Source: CAWDDA01 sp963813345 (GTDB lineage Bacteria; Acidobacteriota; Blastocatellia; RBC074). From it: 64,000 nt of DNA. Shown here piece by piece: positions 1 through 9,213 of the stretch. The first letter of the stretch is position 1. Each line of letters starts with the position of its first letter. The translations under genes were made by a program, and so were the position numbers. The stretch spans positions 1 through 64,000 of the forward strand of contig CAWEYR010000020.1 of NCBI GenBank assembly GCA_963813345.1. The letters are read 5' to 3'. Below the pieces are notes generated by a model. That model saw nothing but the letters and a program-made list of their open reading frames with translations, was not told the origin of the DNA and searched no databases.

Positions 1-109
1 CAATCATAGCATAGAAATAGGCGGTCCCTGGGAGCGCCCGTCTCTGGCCGTGCGCTGCTAAAAGCAGCGCACTTGAGTTTGGCCATTCGCTGGGAGCGCC
101 GTCGCGGAA

Positions 110-335
110 CATTCGGAGCGGAGCGTCGGAGCGCCGGCCTGCCCGGCCGGCCCTGGGAACGCTGGCCTCCGGCCAGCGAGTGCGTTGAAGTCGGACCTGT
201 ATCAATCGCAAGGCCGCGCTCGGCAATGATACTGGATTTTGCTGGCGTTACCTACCAACCACTCGCCGGCCGGAGGCCAGCGTTGCCGAGGGGCCGGGGC
301 GGCCGGCGCTCCGACGCGCGCGTGCGCGCAGCAAA
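110..335. repeat. GC-rich inverted repeat in a gene-free stretch
   Basis: No credible gene is seen in the first 496 bases. Two imperfect, mutually complementary arms lie at about 115-190 and 255-330. Both carry GGAGCGCCGGCC and CGCTGGCCTCCGGCC blocks around an AT-richer centre. The same GGAGCGCCGGCCTCTGGCC core recurs inside the waaA part of the gene at 49797-52274, so this is a dispersed family and not a local palindrome. Confidence 0.6.
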
Positions 336-460
336 TGGCCGAAGTCAACTGCGCTGCTAAAGCAGCCAAAATTTAGAGTCGGCGGCCCCCATTCCATATT
401 ACGGAGACTAAGAACAACCACACCCGGGCTACGCGGACACCAAAGAATTGGTTAAATTCT

Positions 461-484
461 TAGTCCCGCCTGAAGGCGGGACTA
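461..484. repeat. Perfect 10-bp-stem hairpin at the 3' end of the CocE gene
   Basis: TAGTCCCGCC and GGCGGGACTA form a perfect stem with a TGAA loop, 13 bases beyond the stop of the minus-strand hydrolase. The core is a variant of the CCGCCTTCAGGCGG palindrome found across the window. No T-run follows on the minus strand, so a role as intrinsic terminator is uncertain. Confidence 0.6.
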
Positions 485-496
485 CATGCCTAACAT

Positions 497-2291
497 TCAT
501 CGAGATCCTTTCGGGATAATCGGAAGAATTATTGCTGAGGGATGTTCGGCATCGTGATAGATGGTCTGTCTGGCTTTCTCCATGCGTGTTGCGCCAATTG
601 TCTTCTCGCCAGTGTTCAGATTTCGATTGAACCGCGGGAAATTGCTGCTCGAAACGTAAACACGAATTCGATGACCAGCCTTGAAGACATTGCTCGTCGC
701 CCAAAGGTCGATCGAGTATTTGTAGACCTTTCCCGGCTCAATTGCTTCTGCCGTGGCCGTCGAGTTGCGGTACCTCGCGCGAATAATGCCATCGCCCAGA
801 TAACGCGCGTATCCGCTCGGCTCCACATCTACGATCATCGCCGTGAAATCAGTATCCGCGGCTGAAGTCGAAGCATAGAGCTCGGCCGTAATGAATCCCG
901 TCACTTCGACATCCTGTTCGAGCGGTGGCGTGGAATAGACGAGAACATCCGAGCGGCTTTCATTCGGTCGTTGATCGAAGGGGCCGGGCGGCAAGGCGGC
1001 TCCACAGCAGAGCCGGCCTCCAATCGTCGGCACTGGACTGGCCGGATCATACTCAAATGTGTCCGGTTTTTCAGTCTTCGGAGCGGTCGTCGAAATCATC
1101 CCATCGCCGTTTAACGAATTTGCGCCCCTGGTTGAGTGGAGGAAGTATTTCGTGTATTTCGTGCCGACTAACGGAAACTCCTGCTCATCCCGCCAGACGT
1201 TGTCGCCCATGACAAAAATTCTGACTGGTGCACCCGTGGCGAATTCGTTCTTCCTGCCTTTCATCACATAGTCGTACCACTTGAGGATTGTCCCGTTCAT
1301 ATCAAGGACCGCTTGCTTGCCAAACGTCACGTCCCCAATCTTGCCCTCAGGAGATGTCGCGGCGTGCGCCCAGGGACCCATCAGCAGTCGCTGCCCGCTC
1401 TTTGCTTCGGCCGAAGGCGCCTGCTTTTGCATATCAATAAAGTTGCGAATCGATCCTCCACTGAAGATGTCATGCCATCCGCCCGCGTGCAGGGCTTTGA
1501 TATTCATCCTGGAGTAATGATCCGAGATCTTGATCGAACGCCAGTATTCGTCAGTTGGCCTGATGCTCGAGCCAGTCACGAAAATAGGGTGCGACTTCGG
1601 ATGCTGTCGGGAGATTGAACAGGCGATAGTCTTCTATCGGAAGTTTCGAAACCCATTCCTGCGATCGAGTGAGCGATGACGTCTTTCGCTGCAGCGTGTC
1701 GAGAACCAACCCTGACGTCCACGAGCTTGCGAACCACTGCATCAATGCACCGCCCTCGTAAGTCCAGCCTTCGTAGTATTCAGCCGCAGTAACATAAGGA
1801 AAGATTGCGACGAGATGCGGCGGATTCGATGCTGCTGCCAGCATCTGAGTAGCACCTACATAGGAACCGCCGTACATCCCCACGCGCCCGTCGGAATAAG
1901 GTAAGCTGGCTGCCCACTCAATCGAGTCGTATCCGTCATTCATTTCGTGTTTAAACGGATAGAATTCGCCTCCCGACTCGAAGCGTCCACGCGTATCCTG
2001 CTGTATGACGACATAGCCGTGAGAGGCAAGGAAGATCCCAGTCGCCGCATCTTTGCGGTTATAGGGTGTGCGAGTCATAAGCACGGGGAACTTTCCATCG
2101 ACTTTTGGACGATAGATATCGGCTGTAAGCGATACACCGTCGCGCATTCTCACCCTCACTCCCGTCTGTGCGGTCACCGCATACGTTTCCGTTGCCGGCG
2201 ATGTCGACTGCGCGAGCGCGTTTGACGCAGGCAGAACGAGAACGATGAGTGCGAACAAACGGAGAACGTATTTCTGTGATAGACGAGTCAT
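497..2291 (-). CDS. CocE/NonD family hydrolase (X-Pro dipeptidyl-peptidase S15-like), frameshifted
   Basis: Secreted serine hydrolase of the CocE/NonD (peptidase S15) family, which cleaves acyl-ester or peptide substrates; the substrate cannot be told from sequence. The N-terminus is a signal peptide ending near LPASNALAQ. The catalytic-Ser elbow is in GMYGGSYVGATQ, preceded by QQDTRGRFESGG, and the C-terminal jelly-roll domain shows DVLVYSTPPLEQDVEVTG and FPRFNRNLNTGE. The frame breaks at about 1555-1575. The first 246 codons end DWLEHQAN-stop while the downstream frame resumes PTDEYWRSIKI. Removing one G from the GG there would read DWLEHQPTDEYW, a normal family sequence, so a one-base insertion, probably an assembly error, is the simplest reading. 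Total length of about 600 aa fits the family. No obvious operon partner. Confidence 0.85.
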
Positions 2292-2437
2292 GGTGAACCT
2301 TCCTGCGGAGCGCCGTAGTTTTTCGAATACTTCTTGAGACTACCGGAAATATATGGCAGTTTGCCGGAATCGAACAAGACGAGCGACAGTACTACATCTC
2401 TTGACTGCGTTACCGGTAACGAATACAATCCGCCGTC

Positions 2438-3889
2438 ATGATCAGATTCAAATCTCTCGCGAGTATTTTGGGAACGCTTGCCTTTGCGATCGTCGTTATC
2501 ACCGAGATATCCGGGCAGCAACCGTCACCAGCCTCAACCTCAACCTCAACCCTCAAACTCCTGCGGCGCCGCGACCGGCAATTGTGGTTGCGAGTCCAGA
2601 GGAAGCTGCGCGCGAGATGAACAATCCGCGCAGTCAGTGGTTCCGGGAAGCGAAGTACGGTCTGTTCATCCATTGGGGCATCTACGCAATTCCCGCCGGT
2701 ACCTGGAAAGGTCAGCAGATTCCGGGCATAGGCGAATGGATAATGAATCGCGCCAAGATTCCGGTGAGCGAATACGAGCAGTTGGCGCTCGAGTTCAATC
2801 CGGTCAAATTCAATGCCGACGAGTGGGCTCAACTCGCCGTTGACTCGGGGATGAAATATCTCACGATTACATCGAAACACCATGACGGCTTCGCCCTCTT
2901 CAAATCGAAAGTCAGTAACTTCAACATTGTTGACGCCACGCCTTTCAAGCGCGATCCACTGAAGGAGCTTCAGGTCGCCTGCGCCAAACGCGGCATCAAG
3001 CTCTGCTTCTACTACTCGCAGGCGCAGGACTGGCACGAAAAGAATGGCGCTGGTAACACCTGGGATTTCGGTCCGGACGACAAGAAAGACTTCGACCAGT
3101 ACCTGCGTGACAAGGCGCTGCCACAGGTGCGCGAGCTCCTCACCGAGTACGGTCCGATCGGGATGATGTGGTTCGATACACCACGACTGATGACTGAAGA
3201 GCGCGCCAACATCTTCACCAATCTGGTGCGCGACCTTCAACCTGAGTGTCTGGTCAATGGAAGACTAGGCGGCAAAGGCGACTATCGATCTACCGGCGAC
3301 AACCGCATACCCAATCAGGTTGTGCCTGGTGTCTGGGAGGTTCCGGCAACGATCAACGACACCTGGGGCTATAAGAGCTACGATCACAAATGGAAGCCTC
3401 CTTCAGATATCGTCTTCAAGCTGGTCGACATCGTCAGCAAAGGCGGAAACTATCTTCTCAACGTCGGACCTACGGCAGAAGGCATCATCCCTCAACCGAG
3501 TGTTGACGTCTTGCTCAAGGTGGGAAAGTGGTTGAAGGTAAATGGCGAAGCTATCTATGGCACCGGGCCGTCGCCTTTCGGCAAGGAGTTCGGCACAGTC
3601 AGCGCGACGAAGAAAGATCCGCGAGGCGAGCCTCTCTTCGAACAAGCGAAAGCAGTGGCGCGTCACGACGAAGCCAGGGAAGCTCTATCTTCACCTCTTT
3701 ACCTTTCCAAAAGAATTCACGCTCGACGGCGTCAAAGGCAAGGTCGCCGATGCCGTCCTGCTTGCTGATCCGGCACCTGTGAAGGTGAAGTTCTCGCAGA
3801 AAGGCGGAAAGCTGGTATTGAAGTTAAAGGGCATAGCTCCGAGTGAGCTCGCTTCAGTCATTCGACTCGAGATGCGGCCAGATATGTAG
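2438..3889 (+). CDS. Alpha-L-fucosidase (GH29), two frameshifts
   Basis: Secreted retaining alpha-L-fucosidase releasing fucose from glycans. The chosen start at 2438 gives a signal peptide (MIRFKSLASILGTLAFAIVV). The mature part lies in another frame, entered near 2555 inside a CCTCAA-type hexamer tract that is prone to indels. Family signatures are AKYGLFIHWGIYAIPAGTW, LTITSKHHDGFALF and GPIGMMWFDTP, whose Asp is the expected nucleophile. GGNYLLNVGPTAEGII follows. A second shift at about 3640-3655 moves to the frame KPGKLYLHLFTFPKEF that encodes the C-terminal beta domain, ending ASVIRLEMRPDM. With both shifts corrected the length of about 480 aa is normal for GH29. Confidence 0.85.
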
Positions 3890-3945
3890 GAGGACCGGAA
3901 ATCTGTACGTGAAGCGCACGTCTATCAGGCCTTGTCTCGAGTTCG

Positions 3946-4990
3946 GTGTCTGAAGTAGGTTTGGAGTTCATGGTTACCAGAACCGCCCTCCTATATCTTT
4001 CGCGACAGCACGGGTTCAAGAACGTTCTCTCAAAGGTTCCGGGTTTCAACCAGATCACGCGCCGTTTCATCGCCGGTGAGGACATTGATCATGCGATCGA
4101 TGCGATTCGAAAGCTGAATGAGGTAGGGGTTACCGCATCGTTTGATCACCTCGGCGAAAGCATTTCTTCGGAAGAGGAGGCGGAGTCGGATGTGCGCGAG
4201 TACTTCCACGTACTCGAGCGCATCGAGCAGACGGGTATCGATTCCAACATCTCAGTCAAACCGACACAGCTCGGGCTCGACATCGATTACGATCTTTGCC
4301 TGCGCAACATCAGACGGATTGTCGAAGAAGCCCGCCGTTACCGGAACTTTGTGCGGATTGACATGGAGGACTCTCCGCGAACCGATGCAACACTCAGCAT
4401 CTTCAGGACGCTCAGGTCAGAGTTCGACAATGTGGGTATCGTGCTTCAGTCATACCTCTACCGTACTGAGAAGGATCTCGACGAGATGCTTTCAATCGGT
4501 GCGCGCGTCAGACTTTGCAAAGGCGCATATGACGAGCCCGAAAGCGTCGCGTTTCCCGTCTAAAGCCGATGTTGACGCGAACTTCATCAAGCTCATGAAA
4601 ACATTGCTCAAGAGCGGCATCTACCACGGCATCGCAACACACGACGAACATATGCTTTCGGCGACACGCGATTTTGCAAAGTCAGAAAAGATCCCGAACG
4701 AAGCCTATGAGTTTCAGATGCTCTACGGAGTCCGGCAGGCAGAGCAGATCAAGCTCGCCAGGGCAGGCCATCGTATGCGTACATACGTGCCCTATGGCGA
4801 GTATTGGTATCCCTACTTCATGCGGCGGTTGGCTGAGCGGCCTGCGAATGTGTGGTTTGTTCTCAAGAACCTGATCAAGGGTATGATTTTTCGCAGCTCC
4901 GCGACGACCTCGGCTGGTTTCCATTCATTTCCACGAAAGACCTTGACGACCTTACCGTCGGGAGATACCAGCGAGGTTCTCAATGAATGA
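3946..4990 (+). CDS. Proline dehydrogenase (PutA/ProDH barrel), frameshifted
   Basis: FAD-dependent proline dehydrogenase, oxidising proline to pyrroline-5-carboxylate and passing electrons to the quinone pool. The ATG at 3970 (MVTRTALLYLSRQ) may be the true start rather than the GTG at 3946. Barrel landmarks are VTASFDHLGES, ISVKPTQLGLDID, FVRIDMEDSPRTD, VGIVLQSYLYRTE and RVRLCKGAYDEP. A shift at about 4545-4565 separates this part from the second half, which contains GIATHDE, EFQMLYGVR and RTYVPYGEYWYPYFMRRLAE. The literal frame runs to 4990. Removing one G from GGG at 4879-4881 gives a stop at 4884-4886 and a normal end (LKNLIKV), and the same single base also repairs the convergent SCO1 gene. 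About 310 aa when corrected. The pyrroline-5-carboxylate dehydrogenase partner is not adjacent. Confidence 0.85.
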
Positions 4991-5736
4991 ATGATCTGGT
5001 CCTTCTCTGGAAAGTAGCTCAGTCCAAAGAACTGCGCAGCAGCCTTGATCTCATCGGCAGTACCCGTGGCAAATTCCCAGCGTCCTCCGCCTTCTGGCGA
5101 GTGACGCGCACGATAAGCCTTGAGCACGCGCGGAGTGTCGTATGCGGGGTCTACTGTAATGCTCAGGAGTTCGGTTCGCTGACCAAGCTTTGCATCGCGG
5201 TCGAGCACTCGTTTGATCTCTGCAAAATGTGACGTCATCAGCGGACAGTAATCAGGCAGAGGACAACGTGTGTAAATAAATGTCACTACCAGAGCGCGGC
5301 CGCGATAGTCAGCGAAACGGATCTTTCGCCCGTCCTGGTTGACAAGAGTAAAGTTGGGTACTTCGTCCCCCGGCCTCGGTTCCGCTACAGCGCTCGTGTC
5401 GCCTGCTGGTCCCGCGCTCGTGATGACGGGTTGCTCGAGCCAGCTGCGGCCAGTGTCGACGACCAGTGTGGCCTGAATATCGGCTCCGGGTGCGAGATGC
5501 TCGTATGCCCAGTCGTCAACGAGTGTGAACGCCATCGTCATCGCTTCCATGTAACCTGGAATCTCCTGATGATCGATGGTGACTTTCTTGTTCGGTCGAT
5601 CAGCAGAGACAACCTTGCCCTTGATTTCATAGCGCTTTGCTCCGGGCGACGCTGCCGGTGGTTTTGATTTGCAGCCCGCGACCAGGAGTAACGATAGTAG
5701 AAAAAGGATTGTTAGAAATGCATGAAGTCTAGACAT
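4813..5736 (-). CDS. SCO1/SenC family lipoprotein with N-terminal CusF-like copper-binding domain
   Basis: Likely copper chaperone for cytochrome c oxidase Cu-A assembly, anchored outside the inner membrane. Domains in order: lipoprotein signal (LLSLLLVAGC, Cys about residue 22); a CusF-like copper-binding domain (about 35-100) with IDHQEIPGYMEAMTMAF; then an SCO1 thioredoxin fold (about 130-290) with VTFIYTRCPLPDYCPLM and a distal His in IIHSLRTSLV. The cysteine pair is spaced C-x5-C, not the C-x3-C of classical Sco1. The literal C-terminus past AELRKI is probably an artefact: removing one base from the CCC run creates a stop at about 4875. Confidence 0.85.
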   Translation of the reverse strand: MSRLHAFLTILFLLSLLLVAGCKSKPPAASPGAKRYEIKGKVVSADRPNKKVTIDHQEIPGYMEAMTMAFTLVDDWAYEHLAPGADIQATLVVDTGRSWLEQPVITSAGPAGDTSAVAEPRPGDEVPNFTLVNQDGRKIRFADYRGRALVVTFIYTRCPLPDYCPLMTSHFAEIKRVLDRDAKLGQRTELLSITVDPAYDTPRVLKAYRARHSPEGGGRWEFATGTADEIKAAAQFFGLSYFPEKDQIIHSLRTSLVSPDGKVVKVFRGNEWKPAEVVAELRKIIPLIRFLRTNHTFAGRSANRRMK

Positions 5737-5754
5737 AAGTATGAGGACATATGA

Positions 5755-6633
5755 TCACGCCACTGCGGACTTATCCAGTCGAAAGCCTCGCTTCTCGATT
5801 GCGCGTCTCACTCTCGGACTAAGAAGCGCTGCAAGCTCTTTAGAACCATTGGGATTTCCGGCGCGTTCTTCCGCGGGCGCATCTATGTCGAGCGGATGAA
5901 GATAAATTTCGGAGTCTTCGAAGTCAATCTCCTCAATCAGTTTTGTCAGGTAGTCCTCATCAAGGTTGCCGGTCCCAAACAGTCCGTAGACTCGCACGCG
6001 ACGGAGAGTGCGTCCTTCGCGATGAAAGCGACGCCTGCACGAGCGGGCCAGCATCTCGAACGTCTTGCCCATAGCCCAGGACGCAGGGCTCACGCTCGCC
6101 GCTGCTCTCGTTCGCTGATGAGCGGCCAGCTCATTCTCAACGAGTCGAACTCGACCTGCACCATAGCGGACCGAGAGCGAAGAGATCTCGTCAAAGACTA
6201 CCGGATGCATATGGAGATGATTGTGACCATCAACGTGTGAGAGCCGCAGCCCTGACAATGAGAAGCGCTCGAATTGAGCCCGGACCTCGGATCGAACTTC
6301 GCGCCTTGCTGCCTGACTGAAGTAGTACCTGACACCAGCGCTAAAAGGCGTTCCTCGGAACTCGCCATTGCCATTTATGAGGTGAGGAATCGACTGCCGG
6401 TCGAGCGCCGCCCGCCCAAGCACGAGCGAGACGTGCAATCCTGTCGAGAGAGACGGATGCTCGCGCGCCAGCTCGATCGCTTCAGCCGCCGCATTTTCGT
6501 TCACCATCAGACTGGCGTGCGTCAGCACACCTTCGCGGTGTGCGCGGATGATGGCCCGGTTTACCGATGTAGACAGACCAAAATCGTCGCCGGTAATGAT
6601 GAGAAGCGGTTGTCTGGACGCCATGTTCTGCAC
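5755..6633 (-). CDS. hpnK: HpnK-like YdjC-family deacetylase
   Basis: Carbohydrate-deacetylase-like protein of the YdjC family, matching the hopanoid-associated HpnK group. It opens LLIITGDDFGLSTSVNRAI, whose DD pair is the usual metal site. GLHVSLVLGRA and HVDGHNHLHMHPVVFDEI follow and supply the metal-binding histidines. The C-terminus IYLHPLDIDAPAEE fits the family. Its place downstream of hpnC-hpnD-hpnE on the same strand supports a role in hopanoid side-chain or sugar modification; that role is inferred. The start may be MASRQPLLI, nine bases in. About 320 bases of repeat separate it from hpnE, so it may have its own promoter. Confidence 0.8.
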   Translation of the reverse strand: MQNMASRQPLLIITGDDFGLSTSVNRAIIRAHREGVLTHASLMVNENAAAEAIELAREHPSLSTGLHVSLVLGRAALDRQSIPHLINGNGEFRGTPFSAGVRYYFSQAARREVRSEVRAQFERFSLSGLRLSHVDGHNHLHMHPVVFDEISSLSVRYGAGRVRLVENELAAHQRTRAAASVSPASWAMGKTFEMLARSCRRRFHREGRTLRRVRVYGLFGTGNLDEDYLTKLIEEIDFEDSEIYLHPLDIDAPAEERAGNPNGSKELAALLSPRVRRAIEKRGFRLDKSAVA

Positions 6634-6647
6634 GAAAGCTCAATGCC

Positions 6648-6900
6648 CTCCGCAGCGCAATCGCCGCGGAGCGACGGAGACGTAGCCAGGAGGTTGAGTC
6701 ATTCGAATACCCCTGGAGCGATTTCATTGATCCATGCATCCCGGAGTGATGCAACGCGAGGACCTCGGGTTCACGAGAATCCGTCGCGTATCCCGACGGC
6801 TGACGCTCTTGCAAGCAATGCTAACCAGGCGGTCTTCGAAGACTCAACCCCTGGCTACGTTCTCTCACCGCTCCGCGGTAATTGCGCTGCGAAGCAGCCC
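6648..6900. repeat. Large imperfect inverted repeat between hpnE and hpnK
   Basis: The intergenic region 6634-6954 has no gene. Its left arm (about 6648-6720) carries CGCAGCGCAATCGCCGCGGAG and then GTAGCCAGGAGGTTGAGTC. The right arm (about 6825-6900) carries the reverse complements GACTCAACCCCTGGCTAC and CTCCGCGGTAATTGCGCTGCG. The centre holds a smaller ATGCATCCCGGAGTGATGCA palindrome. It is followed by a CGTCGCCTTCGGCGACG hairpin and a half copy (AAGCTGAAGCTTGAACTC) of the GAGTTCAAGCTT family. Confidence 0.7.
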
Positions 6901-6954
6901 GGACCGCCGTCGCCTTCGGCGACGGCGCAAGCTGAAGCTTGAACTCAAACCATT

Positions 6955-8293
6955 TTACTCGCTACTCATAATTGCCTTCGCACAGGCGTTAGCGCTGCGC
7001 ACGGCACTCTCGATGGTTGCAGGGAGGCCTGTCGCTGTCCAGTCGCCGGCAATGTAGAAGTTTTCGAAAGGAGTCTGATTTGGCGGGCGCAGGCTCGAGA
7101 CGCCGCAGAGATGCGAGATCGTCGCGTCGCGCTCCCGTACTACATGCGCGTGCCGTAGCGGTATTTGCCTTGCTTTCGGAAAGAATCGCTTGACCTCTGT
7201 CAACGCCAGCTCGATCAACTCTTCCCGCCTTAGCCGCGCCGCTCGGTGCGCTCCGCTGATAACCAGCGCGAGCTGTTGAAGGTTCCCACCTTGCCCGGAG
7301 ATTCGGTTTTTGTTGAACATCCACTCGATTGGTGAATCGAGAAGACCCGCGAACTCGATTTCAGTAATCTCCCCTTCGAACCAAAGGTTGATTGAAACAA
7401 TCGGTGAGGTTTCTAACTTACGGAGACGAGCGAACGACTCATGTTCGACGATCATGCTCCGCAGGTAAGACATCGAGCAACGCTTGCGGAGGAATCGCGC
7501 ACGTGAGCGTCCGGCAAGGTATCTTCTCACCACTTTGCAGGATGACTCCGCTCGCGTGATTTCCTGCGAATTCGATACTGGCAACCGCCGCCTTCAAACG
7601 AATCGTTCCGCCGCGACTTTCTACAAAGGCCCGGGCGTCCTCAGTGTAGAGATCACTCAATCCGACTCGCGAGAGAATGAGCGTTGAGTCTTCGCGCGTT
7701 CCCAGGAATGCTTCTTTGATGACTGCCGCAAACACATCAGCCGACGCGCGGTCGGGGGCTTCATTGACTGTTGCAAGCGCCAGCGGATCCCAGAATCGGG
7801 TTTGCAGCCGCTCGGGTTGACCCAGTCGATTGAGCCACTCACGAACAGTGCTGTCTTCGAGACCACGTCGAGCGCCATTCGAGTGCCGCAACGCAAGTGC
7901 CAGCCGCACCGCCGCCAGTCGATCCTGCCATCCGATCGTATCGAGCGTGCAAAGTCCGCCAAGCAAATGTAACGGGGCAGGAAGAGCAGGGCATCGGAAT
8001 GTAGAGGTCGCTCCGCCCTCACTCACGAATTCGACTCTCGAATCCGGAATAGTCTTGAGCTTTGAGGCTGATCCGATGCGCGCGAGAAACGCGAGAGTCG
8101 CGCGGTAACAGCCCATCATCAGATGCTGGCCATTATCAACCGTGGTTCCGGTTGTGCGATCAGTGAAGGAAAAGGCGCGACCACCGAGAAAGGCGCGACG
8201 TTCCAGCAATGTTACCGGCCGCCCTGCTGCTGCCAGTTCGGCCGCCAAAGTCAGTCCGGCGAAACCGCCACCGACGACGACATCGGTTAACAT
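6955..8293 (-). CDS. hpnE: HpnE, hydroxysqualene dehydroxylase (FAD amine-oxidase family), frameshifted
   Basis: Flavoprotein of the hpnCDE route that reduces hydroxysqualene to squalene. The N-terminal dinucleotide-binding motif is VVGGGFAGLTLAAELAAAG. GRAFSFTDRTTGTTVDNGQH and LMMGCYRATLAFLARIG follow, typical of HpnE. A shift at about 7440-7465 splits it: the first frame ends VLPAEHDRRT-stop while the next continues VEHESFARL, SPIVSINLWFEG, SPIEWMFNK and the C-terminal FAD motif NFYIAGDWTATGLPATIESA. The corrected length of about 440 aa is normal. Its ATG overlaps the hpnD stop (TGATG), which indicates translational coupling. Confidence 0.85.
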
Positions 8294-9213
8294 CAGCCTT
8301 CACCGGTATCGAGTCTCGACGCGCGCGCTTTCGCCCACTCGCTGAGCGCAATCGCAAAGCGGACCGGCCGATGCAGCCTCACCCGATGGTTGAAGACGTC
8401 GTAATCAACACGTTCGATCCGTCTGAGCAGGCGAAAGTAAATGCGTGCCATCGTCAATGCCGCCGCGAGCGTGCCCCGGTCCTCCTGTGCAAAACTATCG
8501 GATGCACGTGTGAAGTAATCCCTTGCTCTCTCGCATTCGAACTTCATCAAGCGCCGAAAGTTCGAATTCAATTCGCCATCGTTCAACTCGTTCTCCGTGT
8601 AGCCGAACCGTCGAAAGTCTTCCTGTGGAAGGTAGATGCGCCCGCGGGAGGCATCCTCTTTGAGATCGCGCAGAATATTCGTAAGCTGCAGCGCGATTCC
8701 AAGGTTTACGGCGTACTCTCTGGTTTCGGGTGCACGATACGTAAAGATCTCGATGCACATCAGTCCGATGATCGACGCGACACGATAGCAGTACTGATAG
8801 AGCTCGTCGAAGGTTTCATAGCGCGAACGTACAAGGTCCATCTCGCATCCGGAAATCAGCTCTTCGAAATACGCCTTCGGCATCGGGAACCGTTCGAGTG
8901 TCGCTGCAAGCTGTCGCGTTACGGTTCTCTTAGGCCGGCCTTCAAAGCAGGCATCAATCTCCCTCCGCCATTCGTTCAGCTGTTCGAGCGGGTTTCCATG
9001 CGCCGTGCCGTCATCGTCCACGACGTCGTCGACTTCGCGGCAGAATGCATAGACGTTCATGATCGCGTCGCGCTTTTCTGCTGGAAGAAAGAGAAACGAG
9101 TAGAAGAAATTGGATTGGACAGTTTTCGAGAAGGTGCTCCGATCGCTTCGAATGCGATCGAGCAAACGTGGAATCTCTGCAACTTCCCGATCTCGTGCTG
9201 CGGATCTCATCAT
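8293..9213 (-). CDS. hpnD: HpnD, presqualene diphosphate synthase
   Basis: Trans-isoprenyl diphosphate synthase of the squalene/phytoene synthase fold, joining two farnesyl diphosphates to presqualene diphosphate. The first Asp-rich motif is AFCREVDDVVDD and the second is NILRDLKEDASRGRIYLPQE, with GLMCIEIF between. 306 aa, intact, normal for HpnD. Overlaps hpnC by 4 nt and hpnE by 1 nt, so the three form one tight operon. Confidence 0.88.
   Translation of the reverse strand: MMRSAARDREVAEIPRLLDRIRSDRSTFSKTVQSNFFYSFLFLPAEKRDAIMNVYAFCREVDDVVDDDGTAHGNPLEQLNEWRREIDACFEGRPKRTVTRQLAATLERFPMPKAYFEELISGCEMDLVRSRYETFDELYQYCYRVASIIGLMCIEIFTYRAPETREYAVNLGIALQLTNILRDLKEDASRGRIYLPQEDFRRFGYTENELNDGELNSNFRRLMKFECERARDYFTRASDSFAQEDRGTLAAALTMARIYFRLLRRIERVDYDVFNHRVRLHRPVRFAIALSEWAKARASRLDTGEG

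Noticed and set aside
2410..3240. 276-codon open frame antisense to the fucosidase
   Set aside because: No family features; it mirrors the codon pattern of a well-supported GH29 gene.
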